Assembly (NCBI GenBank): GCA_003140235.1
Contig: PLJN01000123.1
Span: forward strand, 5,525-53,917
Direction: 5' to 3'
Length of the DNA stretch: 48,393 nucleotides
DNA from: Acidobacteriaceae bacterium
GTDB lineage: Bacteria > Acidobacteriota > Terriglobia > Terriglobales > Acidobacteriaceae
Part shown: positions 24,763 through 33,594 of the stretch, piece by piece
Numbering within the stretch: the stretch's first letter is position 1
How the letters are laid out: each line of letters begins with the position of its first letter
Translations under genes and position numbers: made by a program
The notes under the pieces: generated by a model
Told to the model about the DNA's origin: nothing
Seen by the model: only the letters and a program-made list of their open reading frames with translations
The model's database searches: none

Positions 24763-25439
24763 CAGTCGAGGTCGGCGAGCACCGGCAGACGGTTGGCCTC
24801 ATAGTTTTCGCGGGCCTTCATGAGCTTGCGGACTTCTTCTTTCGGCAGCGGCTGTGTAGGACCTAATTGCCGCGCCACGAGTACGATCTTAGCGTAGTGT
24901 TCCACCGTTTCCATCTTCATGTAAGCGCTGAGCAGATCATGACCGGAGGTGACCACGCCATGGTGGGCCATCAGGATAGCATCATTGTCCGGTACTAGAG
25001 GAGCCAGTACCTGTGAGAGTTCCGGAGTTCCGGGAGTGCCATAGCGGGCCAGTGGAATGCTGCCGCAAGCTACGACCACTTCCGCTACCAAAGGTTCGTC
25101 GAGGGGAATGCCGGCGGCGGCAAAGCCGGTCGCCGTAGGCGGATGCGCGTGAACCACGGCGCGTATCTCGGGACGCATGCGGTAGAAAAGCAAATGCATT
25201 CCCATTTCCGTGGACGGCCGCCGGTCGCCTCCAATCTGCGCCCCGGACATATTGATGAGCACCAGGTCGTCCGGCTCCATCATGCCTTTGGAAATTGAGG
25301 TTGGGGTGCACAGCACCAGGTCTTGCCGCAAGCGGACGGAAATATTGCCATCACAGGCAGCCACAAAGCCGCGCTGATGCAGCATATTGCCTACACGGCA
25401 GATCTCCCGCCGGACGTAATCTTCGTTTTCATTAAACAT
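24762..25439 (-). CDS. Class II aldolase/adducin family protein (fuculose-phosphate aldolase-like)
   Basis: A 225-residue zinc-dependent aldolase of the L-fuculose-1-phosphate/ribulose-5-phosphate group, which cleaves sugar phosphates to dihydroxyacetone phosphate and an aldehyde. Landmarks are GNISVRL near the N-terminus, PSTEMGMH with the catalytic Glu, VVHAHPPTATGFA giving two zinc-ligand His, and LMAHHGVVTSG with the third. The start at 25439 (MFNENEDYVRREI) has GGAG about 10 bases upstream; the frame stays open to 25529, but that extension lacks a ribosome site. It is coupled to the VOC gene downstream. The sugar substrate is unknown. Confidence 0.9.
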   Translation of the reverse strand: MFNENEDYVRREICRVGNMLHQRGFVAACDGNISVRLRQDLVLCTPTSISKGMMEPDDLVLINMSGAQIGGDRRPSTEMGMHLLFYRMRPEIRAVVHAHPPTATGFAAAGIPLDEPLVAEVVVACGSIPLARYGTPGTPELSQVLAPLVPDNDAILMAHHGVVTSGHDLLSAYMKMETVEHYAKIVLVARQLGPTQPLPKEEVRKLMKARENYEANRLPVLADLD

Positions 25440-25530
25440 GCACGCATCTCCGCCCTCGCCCAGACTCCACTTAGGGCTTCGTCTTTTGGCCAAGGTCCCC
25501 GGAAACCCCCCAGGGACGGGATTGAACAAA

Positions 25531-25536
25531 TATAAT
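25531..25536 (+). promoter_or_regulatory. -10 box for leaderless queA
   Basis: A perfect TATAAT ends 7 bases before the GTG start of queA, with no Shine-Dalgarno sequence between, so transcription should begin at or next to the start codon. No good -35 element is visible. Confidence 0.65.
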
Positions 25537-25543
25537 CTAAATA

Positions 25544-26638
25544 GTGCTGGTTTCCGACTTCGATTTTTATCTTCCCGAGGAACTTATTGCTCAGGACCCC
25601 CTGCCGGACCGGAGCGCCTCCCGCATGCTCCACCTCTCACGGCGGTCGGGCACGTTCAAAGACCTGAAATTCAAGGACTTTCCTGAGTTTCTGCGTTCCG
25701 GAGACCTGCTGGTCGTCAACAACAGCCGGGTCTTTCCCGCACGGCTTTTTGGACGCCGCGTTGGTCTCAAGGCCCAGCCTATCAGACCCAGAAACCCTAG
25801 AAGCAACGCTGCCGGGGAATTCCTGCAGGGCCAGGTGGAAGTCCTGCTCACGCGGCAGACCGGCGATTTCGTCTGGGAGGCCCTGGTCCGTCCCGGAAAA
25901 AAAATCGGCGTAGGCGAGAAAATCTCATTTGGCGAGAACGAAGAACTGAAGGCCGAAGTTACGGCGCGCGGAGACTTTGGCGAGCGCACACTGCGTTTTG
26001 GTCCGGTACCGGACTTTTTTTGCGTGGTCGAGAAACTGGGCCACGTTCCCTTGCCACCATATATCGGCCGCGAAGACCGAAGCGACGACCGTGAACGCTA
26101 TCAGACTGTCTACGCCAGAACTAAAGGCAGCGTTGCCGCTCCTACGGCCGGCCTGCACTTTACGCCGGAAATTCTTGCAGGCATCCGCCTGCGGGGAATC
26201 GAAATCGCCGAGATCACTTTGCACGTTGGACTAGGGACGTTCCAGCCGGTGCATGTGGACAATGTTGAACAACACAAGATCCATCGCGAGAGCTTCACCA
26301 TTTCTCCCGATGCCGCTAACGCTATCAACCGCGCGTTGGAGGAGAAACGGCGGATCGTTGCTGTGGGCACAACTACGGTGCGGACTCTGGAGTACGCGGC
26401 GGCGAACCCGTCAGGACCAATTCAGGCAGGCTCAGGCGAGGCGGAGGTCTTCATCTATCCCGGTTTTGAGTTCCGAGTAGTTGGCGCAATGCTGACGAAC
26501 TTCCATCTGCCTAAATCCACGCTCCTGATGCTGGTCTCTGCTTTCGCCGGACGAGAGAATATGTTGCGGGCCTATGAACACGCGGTGCGCGAGAAGTACA
26601 GGTTCTTCTCCTATGGGGATTGCATGTTCGTGGAGTGA
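25544..26638 (+). CDS. queA: S-adenosylmethionine:tRNA ribosyltransferase-isomerase
   Basis: Transfers and isomerises the ribosyl group of SAM onto 7-aminomethyl-7-deazaguanine in tRNA, giving epoxyqueuosine, the penultimate step in queuosine synthesis. The 364-residue protein begins with the family signature [20 protein letters not shown], followed by [45 protein letters not shown] and [20 protein letters not shown] short extra loop (about residues 75-90, [13 protein letters not shown]) explains the slightly greater length. It starts with GTG next to a TATAAT box. Confidence 0.97.
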   Translation: MLVSDFDFYLPEELIAQDPLPDRSASRMLHLSRRSGTFKDLKFKDFPEFLRSGDLLVVNNSRVFPARLFGRRVGLKAQPIRPRNPRSNAAGEFLQGQVEVLLTRQTGDFVWEALVRPGKKIGVGEKISFGENEELKAEVTARGDFGERTLRFGPVPDFFCVVEKLGHVPLPPYIGREDRSDDRERYQTVYARTKGSVAAPTAGLHFTPEILAGIRLRGIEIAEITLHVGLGTFQPVHVDNVEQHKIHRESFTISPDAANAINRALEEKRRIVAVGTTTVRTLEYAAANPSGPIQAGSGEAEVFIYPGFEFRVVGAMLTNFHLPKSTLLMLVSAFAGRENMLRAYEHAVREKYRFFSYGDCMFVE

Positions 26639-26667
26639 ATATGGACCGATTTATCCAAAAGGTTGCC

Positions 26668-26695
26668 TTGTTTTGTCGGTTAGCCGCTATACAAT
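26668..26695 (+). promoter_or_regulatory. Promoter of the ATPase-Toprim gene
   Basis: TTGTTT (26668-26673), a 16-base spacer and TACAAT (26690-26695) lie just upstream of the ATG at 26702, six bases after the -10 box. There is no Shine-Dalgarno sequence, so the mRNA may be leaderless. Confidence 0.55.
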
Positions 26696-26701
26696 TTTGG
26701 A

Positions 26702-28768
26702 ATGCATATATCATCACTATCGGTTAGGAATTTCCGCTCTCTTGACGAGCTCTCAATTGACTTTAAGCCTGGAGCCAATTTGATTGTTGGTCCGAACGCG
26801 GTCGGAAAGACGACTGTGCTTGAAGCAATTCGACTAGTTAAAGCTACGCTTGCTCCTCGGACTCAACAGGAGACTCGCAATACATTCATAAGCTTAGGTG
26901 CAATTTCACCTCAGCTACCTCAAATGTTCAATTTCGGTGCAATCGCCAGAGATAGTAAACGGCCCGTGCAAATTAGTTGTGATTTCACGCTAAGTGACTC
27001 CGAAATCGCACTCTTACCGGAAAAATTCACTGATCTTTGTCGAGCTGTTGTTGCTGCGCAGAGTGGCATTTCGCTGCTGGATAGTGGGCCACTCGGGTTA
27101 GTTCAATTCCTGTCTTCCCCGGCCGGACAACTGGCGATGCAGCAAGCTGGTACATACGTGAACGAGAACATCGGAAGAATTAGCCAGAGCCGTCAATGCA
27201 AACTCGCTCTAAAAATCGATCCAGCTACCTCAGGCATTTCCGGGGACGACTCCTTTTCGCAACTTCTCTTTTCTGTGTTGGAAGGAACCCTCGACCCGTT
27301 CACGACTAAGTTCAGCTATTTCCCCGCCGATAGGGCTTTACCTCCAGGAGAGATGCCAATTCAATTGGGAGCAGTAGATGCTGCCCAACAGCTGGAATCG
27401 CATAACTCCGCGCCCGCGTCAAAATATCAAAGGTTAAAGAATACGATCTTTGCGTCACTGGTCGATAGCCCAGAAAGCAAAGAGATTCTACTTGCAACGT
27501 TTAGTAAGATTTTTACTAAACTGCTTACCGGTCGTGCCATAGAAACATTCGGCGTGAATCAATACGGGCAAGCTTCCATAATCATTAAAGACACCATTAC
27601 GGGAGAGACGTTTGACATTGATTCAATGAGCAGCGGAGAGAAGGGTCTCATCTTAACTTTCCTGATCATTGCGAGATCGATTGAAGCAGGAGGTATGATC
27701 CTTATTGACGAGCCCGAGCTGCATCTGAATCCGGCAGTGTGTAAATCCCTCCTTGGCTTTCTCCTGGATGAGTATCTCTTGCCGAAAAACATCCAGGCCA
27801 TCATATGCTCGCACTCGGCCGAAATATTCAGCACTGCAATGCGACGCGCTGATTGCTCTGCATATCATTTAAGGCAAGGCAGTATCGTCTCTGAGATTCG
27901 GAAAAAAGACCAACCGGAAGTAGCGCAAGCCTTGCGGCTCTTGGGAACGTCCGAAGTGGAAGAGATGCTTTATGAAGGTGTCATTTTCGTCGAGGGCGAA
28001 GATGATGTTGACTTATTGGAAGCCGGTTTTCCCGAAATGCTTGCGAAAATCAAGTTCAGAGAATTGTCAGGACGCGGGCAAGTAGAAAAACATATCCGAA
28101 AATTACAGGAGGCCGAAACAAAAGGCCAAAAGGAAAATATTTCATATTTTCTGTTTGATCAGGATAGAAAGCCGAGCACACTTAAGAGCTCTCTGAAAGT
28201 CAAGATTAAGCAGTGGGATCGTTACTGCTTGGAAAATTACTTGATCGACTCCGCTGTTCTTTTTGACGTACTTCGACAGGAAAAACTCGGGTCTTTTCCG
28301 TCGAATTTAGGTGAGGCAAGCAAGTTGTTCGCGGACACTGCCAGAACACAATTAGTCTCGCGAGTCATTGAAGAAGTGTATGACGCGTACGAGTACGAAA
28401 ACCCCGGCCTCCGCCCCAAAGAAGTGTCAGACAAGAACTTTGGCGAGGCCGCTCAAGTACTTTTTGCAAGGTTGGAGGCGGTGCAAGCTCAAGTATTAAA
28501 GATCAAGAAATCTGACTGGGATGCTGAGTTCGTCAAGAAATGCGAATCGCTGTTGCAGGCTCGAGAACAGGAATGGCAGGACGGGTGGCTGATCAAGTGC
28601 AATGGAAAACAATTTTTTCGAGATCTCTACGTCAAATGTGGTATTGGTGTGGCGCCACTGATCCTGAAACGAAGGATTTTGATGCAGTGCAAACTCACCG
28701 GGTCTGAGGGCTGGAAGTTGCTCCAAGCCGCACTAAAGGAATTGCTTGAAATGAATACGCCTGCATAG
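26702..28768 (+). CDS. AAA ATPase fused to a Toprim/DUF4435-like nuclease domain (OLD- or PARIS-like, candidate anti-phage protein)
   Basis: One 688-residue chain with two parts. The N-terminal ABC-type ATPase has Walker A GPNAVGKTT (about 30-38), signature SMSSGEKGL (about 309-317), Walker B MILIDEPELHLNP (about 331-343) and the switch His in IICSHSAEIF (about 369). The C-terminal part has Toprim-like acidic motifs: FVEGEDDVDLL near 429 and LFDQDRK near 484, then WDRYCLENYLID near 504. OLD-family nucleases have this architecture, and the two-gene PARIS system (ATPase AriA, DUF4435 nuclease AriB) is known in merged form; the VEGEDD and ENYL features resemble DUF4435. Base composition is visibly more AT-rich than the flanking genes, suggesting transfer. 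No partner gene is evident, so it may act alone. Confidence 0.75.
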   Translation: MHISSLSVRNFRSLDELSIDFKPGANLIVGPNAVGKTTVLEAIRLVKATLAPRTQQETRNTFISLGAISPQLPQMFNFGAIARDSKRPVQISCDFTLSDSEIALLPEKFTDLCRAVVAAQSGISLLDSGPLGLVQFLSSPAGQLAMQQAGTYVNENIGRISQSRQCKLALKIDPATSGISGDDSFSQLLFSVLEGTLDPFTTKFSYFPADRALPPGEMPIQLGAVDAAQQLESHNSAPASKYQRLKNTIFASLVDSPESKEILLATFSKIFTKLLTGRAIETFGVNQYGQASIIIKDTITGETFDIDSMSSGEKGLILTFLIIARSIEAGGMILIDEPELHLNPAVCKSLLGFLLDEYLLPKNIQAIICSHSAEIFSTAMRRADCSAYHLRQGSIVSEIRKKDQPEVAQALRLLGTSEVEEMLYEGVIFVEGEDDVDLLEAGFPEMLAKIKFRELSGRGQVEKHIRKLQEAETKGQKENISYFLFDQDRKPSTLKSSLKVKIKQWDRYCLENYLIDSAVLFDVLRQEKLGSFPSNLGEASKLFADTARTQLVSRVIEEVYDAYEYENPGLRPKEVSDKNFGEAAQVLFARLEAVQAQVLKIKKSDWDAEFVKKCESLLQAREQEWQDGWLIKCNGKQFFRDLYVKCGIGVAPLILKRRILMQCKLTGSEGWKLLQAALKELLEMNTPA

Positions 28769-28804
28769 TGTATCTGATCAAACTACTGAGGAAAGGACCA
28801 ACCC

Positions 28805-29497
28805 ATGGCCAACGAAAATGATCAGCGTCCCACGAAGCCGCTTGCAGAAGCTCCTGCGGGCATCAAAGCATATCTCAATCCAGTCATCGTCCTTACGGCG
28901 GCCATGCTTTTCGCAATTGTTCTGTTGATTGGCGCCTCCACTCTGGGATTGGACAAGGGCCTGGTGCTGGCGAAGATGGGTCAGGTTGAATTTGCCCGCG
29001 GCCTGATCACCTATCTTTTTGCCGTGGTGACGATTGGAACAGCGGTTGTGCTGGTGGTCTCGGCTTTAACCACGGAAGAAACGCCGGCGCACGAGCGACG
29101 GTTTGAGCGAGGAAAAGAAATTCTCGCGTTACTTCTCGGTGTCTTCGGCACGATTGTCGGCTTCTACTTTGGTTCTGCCGTCACGGCCTCCGGCCCTACG
29201 GGAGAAACCTTGGTCACGGTTGTTCCTATTCATCTGAGCGCGACCACGGTTGCGCCGGGCGCACCCTTCAACTTGACCACCTACGTTACGGGTGGCAAGG
29301 CCCCTTATAAGTTCGCTACCTTCTACGATGACGACGCGGTGAAACCCGGCGAACCGGTGGAAGCCAGCGGCTGGATTCTCAAGTCCCTGACGGCGCCCAG
29401 CCCAGCGGCACAAAAGCCCGTGACGCTCCACGTGGTGGTTGAAGACGCGGACGGTCATTCAACGAATGCCGCTGTACCGATGATGGTGAAACCGTGA
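28805..29497 (+). CDS. Membrane protein with a C-terminal Ig-like domain, unknown function
   Basis: A 230-residue protein with three hydrophobic segments (about residues 27-48, 65-87 and 104-124), followed by a soluble beta-rich domain. That domain reads like an Ig or PKD-type fold (VVPIHLSATTVAPGAPFNLTTYVTGGKAPYKF, here in overlapping short stretches) and ends TLHVVVEDADGHSTNAAVPM. GGAAAGGA precedes the ATG at 28805. It lies 36 bases after the ATPase gene on the same strand, but its base composition matches the chromosome, so it need not belong to that system. No family was recognised. Confidence 0.7.
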   Translation: MANENDQRPTKPLAEAPAGIKAYLNPVIVLTAAMLFAIVLLIGASTLGLDKGLVLAKMGQVEFARGLITYLFAVVTIGTAVVLVVSALTTEETPAHERRFERGKEILALLLGVFGTIVGFYFGSAVTASGPTGETLVTVVPIHLSATTVAPGAPFNLTTYVTGGKAPYKFATFYDDDAVKPGEPVEASGWILKSLTAPSPAAQKPVTLHVVVEDADGHSTNAAVPMMVKP

Positions 29498-29558
29498 AGC
29501 CGAATTCGTAAGTCAGCAGCCGCGTCGCGTGAGTAATCGAAGCTGATAGACTTTCTCT

Positions 29559-32303
29559 TTGGCCTCGCCTTCCCAAACCGCGCAGACAGGCCGCGTCTAC
29601 CTGCTGGACACCATGTCTTCGATCTTTCGCGCTTATCACGCCATGGCGCGGCAGCGGCCCATGTCTACCAAGACCGGAGTCCCCACGGCCGCGACTTTCG
29701 TTTTCGTCAACATGCTGCGCAAGCTGCGCGCGGACTTTCATCCTGAATATCTCGCTGCTGTGTTCGATGTGGCCGGCCCAACATTTCGCGACGAGCAGGC
29801 CAAGGCCGTCACTTCCGTCAAACGGTTCGATCTCAAGACCCAGAGTTTTCAGGACACTGCCTACCACGGCTACAAAGCCAATCGCGCGGAGATGCCGCTG
29901 GATCTGGTCCAGCAGGTCCCCTACATTCGCCGCGCGCTCGAGGCGTACCGCATTCCGATTCTCGAGCAGCAAGGGTTTGAGGCCGATGACGTAATCGGCA
30001 CACTGGCCCGCAAAGCAGCCGATAGTGGCTACCAGGTTTTTGTCGTATCGAGCGATAAGGACATGCTGCAGCTCGTAACCGACAAGATCAACGTGCTCAA
30101 TCCCACCAAGGACAATCTGATTCTTGACGCGGCGAAGGTCGAGGAGACGCTGGGCGTGCGTCCGGACCAGGTGATTGACGTAATGGCGCTGCGCGGCGAC
30201 TCCGTTGACAACATTCCCGGAGCGCCGGGTATAGGCGACAAGGGTTCGGTCGATCTGATCAAGAAATTTGGAACCCTCGAAAATGCGCTGGACCACGCGG
30301 CTGAAGTCGAGCGCAAGACCTACCGCGAGTCTCTGCAGACCAACCAGGACATGATCCTGTGGAGCAAGCTGCTCGTCACCATAGACCAGAACGTGGCCAT
30401 CGATCTTGATCTCGAAAAGATGGTTGCCGGCGAACCCGACGCCGACGCCCTGCGCGCGCTCTTCAGCGAACTTGAGTTCACCACGCTGCTCAAAGAGATT
30501 GCTCCGTCCATGGAAGTGCGGGAGACGGACTATCGAGGTCTGAAGTCTTCTGAAGAACTGAAGGCTCTAACCAAATCTAAGGCGCCGCTGGCGGTTGCTC
30601 TGGGTGTTGCTGTAGTTGTTCCGGAGACGCAGGAAGAAGAGGAAGAAGAATCCGAGCCAACAACCGGCAATTTGCTTTTTGATGGACCGCCGGTTCCCCC
30701 GACGGTTAGGGCCGAACCTGACTCGTGGAAGATAGGACTGTCGGCGGAACCGGGCAAGGCGTTCACGGCATCGCTCATTGACGACCAAATCAGCGCCGAA
30801 CTCAAGCAGATCCTCTCGGATTCGCAGACGCCCAAGGCCATCCACGATTACAAAGCTGCTCTGCGTCAGCTTGCGCCCCAGGGCATTGAATTGGCGGGCG
30901 TTCGCGACGAGCCCATGCTCTTTTCCTACCTGGTGAATCCTACCTACACCAACCACTCGCTCCCGGAGATTGCCGTCCGCAGCTTCAACCTCAAACTTTC
31001 CGGTTCACCGGCTGAGGCGGCCGATGTGACCGGCCGCATCTCCAGCGTGCTGCGCAAAGAAATTGAAACGGCGGGATTGGTCGAGCTATACGAGCAGATT
31101 GATCTGCCCCTGGTCCCGGTTCTGGCGCGCATGGAGGAAGCCGGGGTCAAAATCGATTGCGACATTCTGCAAGAGCTGTCTGTACGTCTCGAAAGAGAGT
31201 GCGACGCCAAGGCCCGCGAGATCCATCAGAAATGCGATTTTGAATTCAACATCAATTCACCCAAGCAGTTGGGAGATGTTCTGTTCAACAAGCTGAACCT
31301 GCCCAAGCCAATGAAGCAGGGCAAGGGGAAAATCATTTCGACCGCTGTTGACGTATTGGAAGCCCTTTCCACCGAGCATGAAGTTCCCCGGCTGGTGCTG
31401 GAGTATCGCCAGCTTGCTAAACTCAAGAACACATACGTGGACACCCTGCCGAAGCTAATGGACCCAAGCACCAAGCGGGTTCATACGACCTTCAACCAGA
31501 CAGGCACAGCGACGGGACGGCTCTCTTCCACCAATCCCAACTTGCAGAATATTCCGATCCGTACCGAACTTGGGCGGGAGATTCGCGCGGCATTCGTGGC
31601 AGAAGCCGGCCACGTGCTGCTTTCCGCCGACTATTCGCAGATTGAGCTGCGGTTGCTGGCGCATTTTTCTGAAGATCCGCTGCTGGTGGAAGCCTTCCGC
31701 CGCGGTGACGACATTCATTCGCTCACCGCATCCCAGGTCTTCGGCGTGCCGCCCATGATGATTGACGCCGAGCATCGCCGCCGAGCCAAAGCTGTGAATT
31801 TTGGGATTGTCTATGGCCTTTCACCGTTTGGCCTGTCGCAACAACTCGGAATCGATCAGCGCGAAGCCAAAAAGTTTATTGATGCCTACTTTGAGAAGTA
31901 CCAGGGTGTCCGCAAATTCATTGACCAGACACTGGAAGAAACGCGGCGCGAACAACGCGTCAAGACCCTGTTTGGCCGCGTGCGTCCCATTCCGGATATC
32001 AACAGCAAAAACGCCAACATGCGCGGCTTTGCCGAACGTACCGCCGTGAACACGCCGTTGCAAGGCACCGCCGCCGACCTGATCAAGCTGGCGATGATTC
32101 GCATTGACCATGAGCTGCGAATCCGCAACCTTAAGTCGCGCATGTTGCTGCAGGTGCATGACGATCTCTTGTTCGAAGTCCCCGAAGCGGAAATTGAAAC
32201 CATGACCGAGTTGGTGCGGGACAAGATGGAAAACGTCTATGCCTTGCGAGTCCCGTTGCTGGTGGAATCAGGCGCCGGCCTCAATTGGCGGAACGTAAAG
32301 TAA
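29559..32303 (+). CDS. polA: DNA polymerase I
   Basis: Repair and Okazaki-fragment polymerase, 914 residues. The N-terminal 5'-3' exonuclease domain has VYLLDTMSSIFRAYHAM, FEADDVIGTLA and VVSSDKDMLQLV with the metal-binding Asp residues, and the H3TH loop GAPGIGDKGSVDLIKKFG. The C-terminal polymerase domain has LLSADYSQIELRLLAHF (motif A), RRRAKAVNFGIVYGLSPFGL (O helix) and LLQVHDDLLFEVP (motif C). The middle 3'-5' exonuclease region keeps its position but lacks a recognisable DxE motif, so proofreading is probably absent. The start is a TTG with TAGACT six bases upstream; the next ATG would remove part of the first beta strand. An acidic linker (EEEEEES) is at about 356. Confidence 0.95.
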   Translation: MASPSQTAQTGRVYLLDTMSSIFRAYHAMARQRPMSTKTGVPTAATFVFVNMLRKLRADFHPEYLAAVFDVAGPTFRDEQAKAVTSVKRFDLKTQSFQDTAYHGYKANRAEMPLDLVQQVPYIRRALEAYRIPILEQQGFEADDVIGTLARKAADSGYQVFVVSSDKDMLQLVTDKINVLNPTKDNLILDAAKVEETLGVRPDQVIDVMALRGDSVDNIPGAPGIGDKGSVDLIKKFGTLENALDHAAEVERKTYRESLQTNQDMILWSKLLVTIDQNVAIDLDLEKMVAGEPDADALRALFSELEFTTLLKEIAPSMEVRETDYRGLKSSEELKALTKSKAPLAVALGVAVVVPETQEEEEEESEPTTGNLLFDGPPVPPTVRAEPDSWKIGLSAEPGKAFTASLIDDQISAELKQILSDSQTPKAIHDYKAALRQLAPQGIELAGVRDEPMLFSYLVNPTYTNHSLPEIAVRSFNLKLSGSPAEAADVTGRISSVLRKEIETAGLVELYEQIDLPLVPVLARMEEAGVKIDCDILQELSVRLERECDAKAREIHQKCDFEFNINSPKQLGDVLFNKLNLPKPMKQGKGKIISTAVDVLEALSTEHEVPRLVLEYRQLAKLKNTYVDTLPKLMDPSTKRVHTTFNQTGTATGRLSSTNPNLQNIPIRTELGREIRAAFVAEAGHVLLSADYSQIELRLLAHFSEDPLLVEAFRRGDDIHSLTASQVFGVPPMMIDAEHRRRAKAVNFGIVYGLSPFGLSQQLGIDQREAKKFIDAYFEKYQGVRKFIDQTLEETRREQRVKTLFGRVRPIPDINSKNANMRGFAERTAVNTPLQGTAADLIKLAMIRIDHELRIRNLKSRMLLQVHDDLLFEVPEAEIETMTELVRDKMENVYALRVPLLVESGAGLNWRNVK

Positions 32304-32355
32304 ATTTCCCATTTTGATTCCCGGAGCGTCCTCGTGAGTTTCATTGTGGGAAATT
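32303..32355. repeat. Inverted repeat after polA
   Basis: AATTTCCCA at 32303-32311 and TGGGAAATT at 32347-32355 are perfect 9-base inverted repeats, 35 bases apart, directly after the polA stop and before the promoter of the next gene. It could be a terminator stem or an operator pair. Confidence 0.4.
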
Positions 32356-32362
32356 CCATTGC

Positions 32363-32391
32363 TTGACCTGCCTTGTTGCATGCGGTAGGTT
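32363..32391 (+). promoter_or_regulatory. Promoter of the phosphorylase-like gene
   Basis: TTGACC (32363-32368), a 17-base spacer and TAGGTT (32386-32391) fit a sigma-70-type promoter. The start codon is at 32426, with GGAAAGAGA about 7 bases before it, so this gene has a leader and a ribosome site. Confidence 0.5.
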
Positions 32392-32425
32392 AGGGGCTAA
32401 ATTTTCATTGGAAAGAGACCCTCCC

Positions 32426-33571
32426 ATGCCGTTCAACTGCTACCCCTCAGAGACTCTTCAGCGCCGCTCAGATTTGTGTACCCATCTAAAGTACGGCGCA
32501 GGGCAAGCCGAGACCAAGGCCGCGGCTGCGACTTCCTACGTGAAAGACATTCCGTTCCCGAAAGGTCTGGCGCCCATTCCCCAGCCCATGACGCCGGCAC
32601 CAGGACCGAATGACTCGCTTCCGCACGTTGACGTGATTGCCATGATGGACACGGCGGCTGAGGCCCAGGCCATGGCCGACGTTCTGACGCCGGGGCACAA
32701 GGACACTGAGTGGTATCACTATGCCAAGAATTTTGAGACGCACTTCCTGCCGCTGATCGGACCTAAAGGGCCTTCGCTGGTGAGCAAGCGGCTGGGAAGT
32801 TACTTCCTCATTGAAATCAACAAAGTCAAAGTCATGGTTTATAAGACTGAACTCCACATGAGCGAGGACGCCAAGCCGCTTCCCGATGGAAGCATGTCTC
32901 TTCCCATTAAGGACATGCTGGCCCAGATGATTGCGGACTCCCATCCCCGCGTTTTTTTGACTACCGGGACCTCCGGCGGCGTTTACTGCAGCATGCAACT
33001 CGGGGATGTGTCCGTCAGCCGCGCAGCCCGCTTTCAATGCATGAAGGATTTTGCCAAGGCGCCGTTCAACAACAAAACGTTCGAATCAAAGTGGGTCATC
33101 CCGACCAGCCACATGCCGGACGCCGAAAAACTCATGCAGAAATACGCTGAGCACCTTACGGGCAAGAGCGATCCAAAAGGGACGCCGCCGAATCCCAAGT
33201 GCGGCTGCACCACATCGTCAACATACCCGGCCAAAGCGTATTTTGATGGCGCCGATGATATTCCTGCGTTCCATCCCATCCTGACCACTGACATTTTTGA
33301 GTTCGGGACCAGCATGAACCATCTCGACAAACTGGGCATGGCCGTGGAAATGGATGACGCCTGCCTGGGACTGGCGTGCAGTGAAATGAATGCGCCACCG
33401 CATTGGGCCTGCGTACGCAACCTTTCTGATCCGACCATCAATGGCACGTTGGCCCAGTCAGACCAGGAAAGCTGCGCCGAGTATTACTACAAGAAATTCG
33501 GTTACTGGACAACGGTGATGAGCGGCTTGACCACGTGGGGCATCATCGCGGGCTTGGGAGCAAAGGGATAG
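32426..33571 (+). CDS. Nucleoside-phosphorylase-superfamily-like protein
   Basis: A 381-residue protein whose core resembles the PNP/MTA-SAH nucleosidase fold: VDVIAMMDTAAEAQAM (about 68-83), a strand-loop LTTGTSGGVYCSMQLGDVSV (about 178-197), LGMAVEMDDACLGLACSE (about 303-320) and CVRNLSDPTING (about 330), the last carrying the Asp used as general acid in the family. The ribose-binding Glu of the usual VEMEA motif is Asp here. Long N-terminal and central extensions, including a KCGCTTSS segment, are unlike the standard enzymes. Nucleoside cleavage is therefore only a possibility. ATG at 32426 is chosen on its ribosome site; the frame is open from 32363. Confidence 0.6.
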   Translation: MPFNCYPSETLQRRSDLCTHLKYGAGQAETKAAAATSYVKDIPFPKGLAPIPQPMTPAPGPNDSLPHVDVIAMMDTAAEAQAMADVLTPGHKDTEWYHYAKNFETHFLPLIGPKGPSLVSKRLGSYFLIEINKVKVMVYKTELHMSEDAKPLPDGSMSLPIKDMLAQMIADSHPRVFLTTGTSGGVYCSMQLGDVSVSRAARFQCMKDFAKAPFNNKTFESKWVIPTSHMPDAEKLMQKYAEHLTGKSDPKGTPPNPKCGCTTSSTYPAKAYFDGADDIPAFHPILTTDIFEFGTSMNHLDKLGMAVEMDDACLGLACSEMNAPPHWACVRNLSDPTINGTLAQSDQESCAEYYYKKFGYWTTVMSGLTTWGIIAGLGAKG

Positions 33572-33594
33572 TAACTAAGAGTAGGGTTGAATTC

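Noticed and set aside
26702-28768. RecF/SbcC-type DNA repair ATPase
   Set aside because: The long coiled coil of SbcC is missing and the C-terminal acidic Toprim-like motifs are not found in RecF.
29379-30296. A 305-residue minus-strand frame over polA
   Set aside because: Antisense to conserved exonuclease-domain codons of polA; no recognisable motif.
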